This document shows positions 31,875 to 35,579 of a stretch of DNA of 35,579 bases, one piece after another. The stretch is from the NCBI GenBank assembly GCA_035570275.1, contig DATMNI010000060.1:1-35579 (forward strand), read 5' to 3'. How positions within the stretch are numbered: position 1 is the stretch's first letter; every line of letters starts with the position of its first letter. The notes under the pieces were generated by a model. The model was not told the origin of the DNA. It ran no database searches and saw only the letters and a program-made list of their open reading frames with translations. The stretch is from DATMNI01 sp035570275. GTDB lineage: Bacteria; Acidobacteriota; Terriglobia; Bryobacterales; Bryobacteraceae. A program made the translations under genes and the position numbers.

Positions 31875-33278
31875 TCATGCCGCCGCAGTTTTGACAAGCG
31901 GAGCAACGGGCACCGCAATCACTGATTTCTCGCGGATATGGGTTTCCGCCGCCGCTTCCGCAGTCAGATCGCGCGGGCCGAAGTGGATGCCGATTGCCTT
32001 CAGGAAGTCGTTGGGAGCAATGCCGCCGGCGAAGATCCAGACGTAATCGTTGGGCATCTCCTGTACGTCGCCCGCGGTATCCAGGATGACGCTCTGCTCC
32101 TTGAATTCCAGCGGGATCGAATTGAAAATGACTCGAAGCTTATTCGAGCTCATAGCCTCTCGAATTCTCCGCACGTTGCCTTCCTTGATGCGGGCAAAGG
32201 CGTCCTTGCGGTACGAGAGCGTGACGTTGTTGCCCTTCTGCATGGCCAGCCCGAGCGCGGCTTCGACGGCGCTGTCGCCCCCGCCTACGATGAGTATCTG
32301 TTTGTCGATGTAGTGGTCGGCTTCGATCAGCCGGTACATGACCTTTGCCAGGTCCTCGCCCTTCACGCCGAGTTTCCGTGGCGTGCCGCTTCGCCCCATG
32401 GCGAGCAGCACCGCATTGGCGCGGTATTGGGCCTCGGGTGTGGCCACCGTGAACGTGCCGTCGGCGTGCCTGCGGATGGTCTCCACCGGCTTGCCGATTT
32501 GCACCTGAAAATCCTCGCGGTCGCAGATCGTCTTCCAGAAGGCCAGCAGGCTCTCTTTCGAAAGCTGGGTCTTTTTGAAAGAACCAGCCAGAGGAAACTC
32601 TACCGGGCTGGTCATGACCAGCTTCTGGCGAGGATACTTGGAGACGCTGCCGCCGACGGTATCGCGTTCCAGCGTGACGTAGTTCAGTTTGCGTTCGATG
32701 GCGCGGAGTGAGGCGCTGATGCCGGCGGGCCCGGCGCCGACGATCAGGACATCGAACACGCCTGGCTCGCGGACGCGGTCGGGCTGCGATGCCAGATTGC
32801 GCGCGATGGTATCCATGCAATCGCGGCCCTGGTTGACCGCATTCTTGATGAGCGCGAGGCCGCCCAATTCGCCGGCGATGAAAAGATTGGGGACGCTGGT
32901 CTCCAGTTCGGGCGTCAGATACGGCAGGTTGGCGCTGAAACCGGGGGGAGATTGGATCATGGTGATGGCGCCCACCGGGCAGGCATCCGCGCACATACCG
33001 TGACCGATGCAGCGATGGGATTTGACCACAGCGGCCTTGCCGCCCACCATGCCCAGGACGTCTCCCTCCGGGCACACCGACGTGCAACCCTGGCAACCGA
33101 TGCAATGGCTGACATCGATGTGAGGGTGCTGTCCGAGAGGGCCGTCGCTGAACAGCAGGCCCTGCGCGGCGGCTTCCTGCGCGCGCGCTTCACGGCTGAC
33201 CTGCCGGCGGAGGTAGAAGCCGAGAGGCAGGAACAGGATGAGTCCGTAGAAAATATAGATAATTATTTTGTCTGTCAT
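31875..33278 (-). CDS. Membrane-anchored ferredoxin-flavin NAD(P) oxidoreductase
   Basis: A 467-residue protein from ATG 33278, which overlaps the stop of the upstream membrane gene (ATGA); the long upstream extension of the frame is not protein-like. One N-terminal helix (residues 5-22, IIIYIFYGLILFLPLGF) anchors it. Residues 59-70 carry CIGCQGCTSVCP, a full [4Fe-4S] motif. Residues 90-101 carry CIGHGMCADACP, where the second cysteine is replaced by His93. A thioredoxin-reductase-like domain follows, with FAD motif VLIVGAGPAGISAS (177-190) and NAD(P) motif ILIVGGGDSAVEAALG (328-343). It would pass electrons between NAD(P)H, flavin, Fe-S centres and the partner membrane cytochrome on the cytoplasmic face. 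Confidence 0.9.
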   Translation of the reverse strand: MTDKIIIYIFYGLILFLPLGFYLRRQVSREARAQEAAAQGLLFSDGPLGQHPHIDVSHCIGCQGCTSVCPEGDVLGMVGGKAAVVKSHRCIGHGMCADACPVGAITMIQSPPGFSANLPYLTPELETSVPNLFIAGELGGLALIKNAVNQGRDCMDTIARNLASQPDRVREPGVFDVLIVGAGPAGISASLRAIERKLNYVTLERDTVGGSVSKYPRQKLVMTSPVEFPLAGSFKKTQLSKESLLAFWKTICDREDFQVQIGKPVETIRRHADGTFTVATPEAQYRANAVLLAMGRSGTPRKLGVKGEDLAKVMYRLIEADHYIDKQILIVGGGDSAVEAALGLAMQKGNNVTLSYRKDAFARIKEGNVRRIREAMSSNKLRVIFNSIPLEFKEQSVILDTAGDVQEMPNDYVWIFAGGIAPNDFLKAIGIHFGPRDLTAEAAAETHIREKSVIAVPVAPLVKTAAA

Positions 33279-34252
33279 GACCAGATTCCCATGGCCAGCG
33301 CCACCGCGATATGCACGGCGATCAGGACCACGAACGTTATGCTGAAGGGACGGTGCACCACGTGCCAGAGATGAAATATCCGCTCGGTGCGGACCAGAAA
33401 CGCGATTGCCACACCCAGCCGGGATTGGCGGCGCACGACGGAGACAACCGATTCCAGGGCGCCATCGTGCGAAGCCAAAAGTCCGCCGAGCGTGACGATA
33501 CGTTGCGGCCGGGCGAGCATGCGCCGGCGTAGACGGCTCACCAGCAAGGGGCGGGCCATGTCTATGCGCAGCATGGTCCACAGCAGTACCGGCAGACTCA
33601 TGCGCCGGACGGCCTGGGGTGAGGGAACCGCCAGCAGCGGCGCCAGATCTTCCGCGCTGAAGAGGGCCGCATCGCCCAGGGTGGCGGCTAGCGACGCGGC
33701 CTGCGCTTCCAGTTCCGCCATGCTCAATGCCACGCTGTTGAGTTGGCGCGGGATCTTGGCGTAGACGTATTTCCCCACGAAACCGCTGAGCGCGACCGCG
33801 ATCATCGTCCAATAAGCCAGGCCGGCCAGTCCGTGAGTTCGGAAGGTGGTGTGAAACGTGACCACCATGGGTGTCGTAATTCCGAGGAGGATGTGAAAGT
33901 TGAGCCAGTGCCGGGTATTGCCGATGCTGGCCAGGTATTTGATTCGCTTTCGCAACGGGTACAGGAACAGAAGGCCGAACATCCCCATGCTCAGGAAGCC
34001 GAGCTTGAGCCCGATGGTTCCACTGGAACGCAGTTGCTCATGCAACGGGGAAAGCTGCCGGTCTTCCACGCTCAGCGAGTAGTAAGGAAAACCGCGGACG
34101 GCCAGGAACAGGATCAGCGCCACGATCGCGCTCGCGGTTATGCCGAGCAGCACGCGGCGTAGCGCGTCGATTCTGGCGGCGCGCAGGCCGGCACGGGTCA
34201 GGGGGGGCTTAACAGCCAGGGTTTTTTCCGGAGCGGCAGTCAGGGTCGCCAT
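33275..34252 (-). CDS. Integral membrane protein with paired histidines, probable b-type cytochrome
   Basis: From ATG 34252 (preceded by AAGGA) the protein has 325 residues; the further open frame to 34339 is a remnant of an NHL gene. Hydrophobic helices lie at about 31-50 (LLGITASAIVALILFLAV), 80-97 (KLGFLSMGMFGLLFLYP), 112-128, 139-158 and 297-322. Histidines fall in helix-compatible positions: HWLNFHILLGITTPMVVTFH and HGLAGLAYWTMIAVALSGFV, then ERIFHLWHVVHRPFS and VHIAVALAMG. This is the arrangement of ferric-reductase-like and CbcL-like b-heme proteins, although no named family is certain. It overlaps the ferredoxin-flavin gene by 4 nt and probably forms a complex with it, linking the quinone pool or NAD(P)H to periplasmic cytochromes. 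Confidence 0.75.
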   Translation of the reverse strand: MATLTAAPEKTLAVKPPLTRAGLRAARIDALRRVLLGITASAIVALILFLAVRGFPYYSLSVEDRQLSPLHEQLRSSGTIGLKLGFLSMGMFGLLFLYPLRKRIKYLASIGNTRHWLNFHILLGITTPMVVTFHTTFRTHGLAGLAYWTMIAVALSGFVGKYVYAKIPRQLNSVALSMAELEAQAASLAATLGDAALFSAEDLAPLLAVPSPQAVRRMSLPVLLWTMLRIDMARPLLVSRLRRRMLARPQRIVTLGGLLASHDGALESVVSVVRRQSRLGVAIAFLVRTERIFHLWHVVHRPFSITFVVLIAVHIAVALAMGIWS

Positions 34253-34291
34253 GGCAATTCGTTTCCTTGGTTTCTCAATGACATTTGGGTA

Positions 34292-34354
34292 CACTCCACC
34301 GAAGCAGCCCGGGAACTTGAGCGATGCGGTGTCCCACACTGCGAATGCGGCTCT
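34292..34354 (-). pseudogene. 60-bp remnant of the NHL lipoprotein gene
   Basis: Minus-strand AFAVWDTASLKFPGCFGG matches the intact NHL lipoprotein at SRIAVFDTASLKFVAYFGG (about 30321-30380), and the DNA shares CACCGCATCGCT and flanking bases with a single-base shift. The leader element lies right upstream, as for the intact gene, but about 750 bp of NHL coding sequence is missing. It accidentally extends the frame of the downstream membrane protein. Confidence 0.65.
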
Positions 34355-34424
34355 GCGGCGGTTCGTGGCGCCACGCTTCTTTGGATCAGGACGAACAGTT
34401 CACATGGAAAATGGCATAAATTAC

Positions 34425-34603
34425 GATCGGGTGCTTGAAACCGGGGCCCTTAACAGGACCTACCAAGAGGTTTGGCTGCCCGCCTTCATGGAAATCAGAA
34501 ATTCATATGACGTACTCAAACTCGGGGAGTACTAATAGGACTACTGGTACTATAGGGCCTCGCCGCTCTGCGGGTCTAGGCTCACTTTGGTTTATAGTGC
34601 GCG
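34425..34603 (-). ncRNA. Duplicated leader element, copy B (candidate structured RNA or promoter)
   Basis: Block 1 (34425-34487) shares GATCGGGTGC, GAAACCGG, ACAGGACC and TTTGGCTGCC with copy A. Block 2 (34527-34603) shares GAGTACTA-TAGGACTA, CTATA-GG, GTCTA and CTCACTTT-GTT. The spacer between blocks has no similarity to copy A and lacks its hairpin. The element stands 170-350 bp upstream of the b-type cytochrome gene, in the same relative orientation as copy A to its operon. Confidence 0.5.
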
Positions 34604-34777
34604 GTCTGCATATCGTTACAAGGATTCATAGCAGCATTACGACATAGCCAGGCTGATAATCCGAGTTTCCCGCAAACCATAACTAAGTACCTTCCCGTTA
34701 CCTATCGAGGACTTCCAGGACTGTTGCCGGTGCACGCGACACGCCAGAATTGTGTTTGGGAGTCCGATAAGGACAGT

Positions 34778-35302
34778 ATGCGGAAATGGTGTTTTTCCAT
34801 GGTTTTTGTGTCGCTGGCCGCGGCTGGGCCGGCAAGGGCCGATTCGCTGCAACCGACTGCCGGGCGCTGCGCGGGTGAGATATCCGCGCTACGCGGCGTG
34901 TGGCGGCCCCGGCAGGTTTTTTTGCCCGCGTATGCCGATTTGGAACTGGTCTTGTATATGGCGTCGCTAGGGGCCCGCGAGCCGGGGGTAGCCGTGGTGC
35001 CGGTGCTTTCTTCCGAGCCGCTTTATTTCCGCAGCAAAAAGATCGTGTTTATCTCGACGGGCTTCATCCTGCAGGCGGGGAGCGAGAGGGAATTAGAGGA
35101 AGCGATTCGGACCGCCCCGGTTGAGGTCCAGACACGGGATTTGCCGGCGTGCGCCGCGGTGGCGACATTTGGCGGCGCCGGTGTAATTCAACGGGCGCCG
35201 GCGAGTTTTCCGGATGTCCGGCTACGGCTGGCGGGACAATTAGCGGGATACGAGGATGTGACCGTGCGGCGGCTGCGGAAAAGGGACACGGGCACGGAGT
35301 GA
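34778..35302 (+). CDS. Secreted protein with partial likeness to M48 peptidases, no zinc motif
   Basis: A 174-residue protein from ATG 34778, preceded by AAGGA at proper spacing; the open frame begins at 34724 but without a site. A signal peptide (WCFSMVFVSLAAAGPARADS) is clear. Residues 80-110 (LYFRSKKIVFISTGFILQAG then SERELEEAI) resemble the strand-loop-helix that precedes HExxH in M48 metalloproteases (xIFISTGLLLxAxSExELA), but HExxH is absent and the helix continues REL..AIRTAPVEVQTRDLP. It may be a non-catalytic relative or unrelated. Divergent from the cytochrome locus; no functional link is shown. Confidence 0.65.
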   Translation: MRKWCFSMVFVSLAAAGPARADSLQPTAGRCAGEISALRGVWRPRQVFLPAYADLELVLYMASLGAREPGVAVVPVLSSEPLYFRSKKIVFISTGFILQAGSERELEEAIRTAPVEVQTRDLPACAAVATFGGAGVIQRAPASFPDVRLRLAGQLAGYEDVTVRRLRKRDTGTE

Positions 35303-35358
35303 GAACCGAGCGGTGCCACTGTGCCGGCAGCATGCGGAAGGTCTCCGGAGGATATAGC

Positions 35359-35406
35359 CTGGTACATGGCGCGGTACATGCCGCGGTATATGGCGCGGCA
35401 CATGGC
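35359..35406. repeat. Four imperfect 12-bp tandem units, GCGGTACATGGC
   Basis: CTGGTACATGGC, GCGGTACATGCC, GCGGTATATGGC and GCGGCACATGGC follow each other directly after the secreted protein gene. Each unit contains a near-palindromic TACATG/CATGGC core. The minus-strand peptide reading is periodic (RHVPRHIPRHVPRHVP), but no gene start supports it. Confidence 0.75.
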
Positions 35407-35579
35407 GATCCTCACGCGGCGCATCCAATGAATGCGCCAACGCCAAGGCAGGGGCCTTTGGCGGCGGTCTTATAGCCGCTGAATTCATTTGATTTCCAAA
35501 GTTAGTAACAAACTTACCAGGTGAAGCCGAAAAGCCGGGTCCGACCGTGGAGTTCTGCTATAGCGAATATGCTCAGCCG
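35407..35579. other. Right edge of the window without a recognised gene
   Basis: No gene, RNA or repeat could be supported in the last 170 bp; AT content rises around 35480-35520, suggesting an intergenic region. Confidence 0.4.

Larger units (their letters stand above)
34253..34777. promoter_or_regulatory. Leader of the inner-membrane module, derived from a duplication
   Basis: About 525 bp between the divergent starts at 34252 and 34778. It contains the NHL remnant (34292-34354) and leader element copy B (34425-34603). The plus-strand open frame 34140-34535 crosses both and is not a gene. No other element is recognised between 34604 and 34777. Confidence 0.55.

Noticed and set aside
31938..32711. 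257-residue plus-strand open frame over the ferredoxin-flavin gene
   Set aside because: Opposite strand carries FAD, NAD(P) and Fe-S motifs in frame.
33279..33812. N-terminal 178-residue extension of the ferredoxin-flavin frame
   Set aside because: Low-complexity Arg/Gly/Pro sequence overlapping the b-type cytochrome gene; ATG 33278 with ATGA coupling is the natural start.
34140..34535. 131-residue plus-strand open frame upstream of the secreted protein gene
   Set aside because: It crosses the NHL remnant and leader element and has no protein similarity or start signal.

Overview
The window looks like chromosomal DNA of an acidobacterium of the Solibacter/Bryobacter type. The best evidence is a secreted protein (13323-15386) ending in the TIGR03437-type C-terminal domain that is hugely expanded in Solibacter. 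High GC, abundant NHL propellers, a PF12831-type secreted FAD oxidoreductase, an ankyrin protein with the usual acidobacterial N-terminus, and many short dispersed repeats fit this. No rRNA, tRNA, CRISPR array or complete insertion sequence was seen.

Layout. 1-2580 (minus): a truncated NHL protein, then threonine aldolase and a HemW-like radical SAM protein overlapping by 4 nt. 2581-5078: mostly non-coding, with an array of 25 heptamers, a DinB gene and a broken gene. 5082-9673: ankyrin protein, YcaQ/AlkX-like DNA glycosylase, FISUMP-domain protein and TolB-like propeller. 9674-11484: an inverted repeat pair, a lipoprotein with a class I amidotransferase fold, and the remains of an MNT/HEPN pair. 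11485-16971: secreted FAD oxidoreductase, TIGR03437 protein, a two-helix membrane protein and a DUF3291 protein. 17067-20754 (minus): a compact four-gene operon with a zinc-dependent phospholipase C domain protein, a PAP2 phosphatase, a LolA-like protein and an unknown exported protein, probably acting on envelope lipids.

21293-34252 (minus) is the main feature: what looks like an electron-transfer superlocus. Upstream lie a membrane protein with paired histidines (probable b-type cytochrome) and an inner-membrane-anchored ferredoxin/flavin NAD(P) oxidoreductase, with overlapping genes. After an 860-bp leader come NHL lipoprotein, 4-heme cytochrome, a predicted outer-membrane beta-barrel of about 620 residues, NHL, 12-heme-site cytochrome, NHL and 23-heme cytochrome. 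This is the composition expected of a porin-cytochrome conduit: electrons from NAD(P)H or quinol pass through the inner membrane, across the periplasm and out through the barrel (or the reverse). The one-to-one alternation of NHL propellers with multiheme cytochromes is unusual.

Both halves of the locus are preceded by a homologous segment of about 180 bp (31197-31379 and 34425-34603) with two conserved blocks separated by a variable stretch, a candidate structured leader or promoter. The second copy sits beside a 60-bp remnant of the NHL gene, so this part of the locus arose by duplication and decay. Repeat families of the host genome have spread through the region and supply the ends of at least two proteins.
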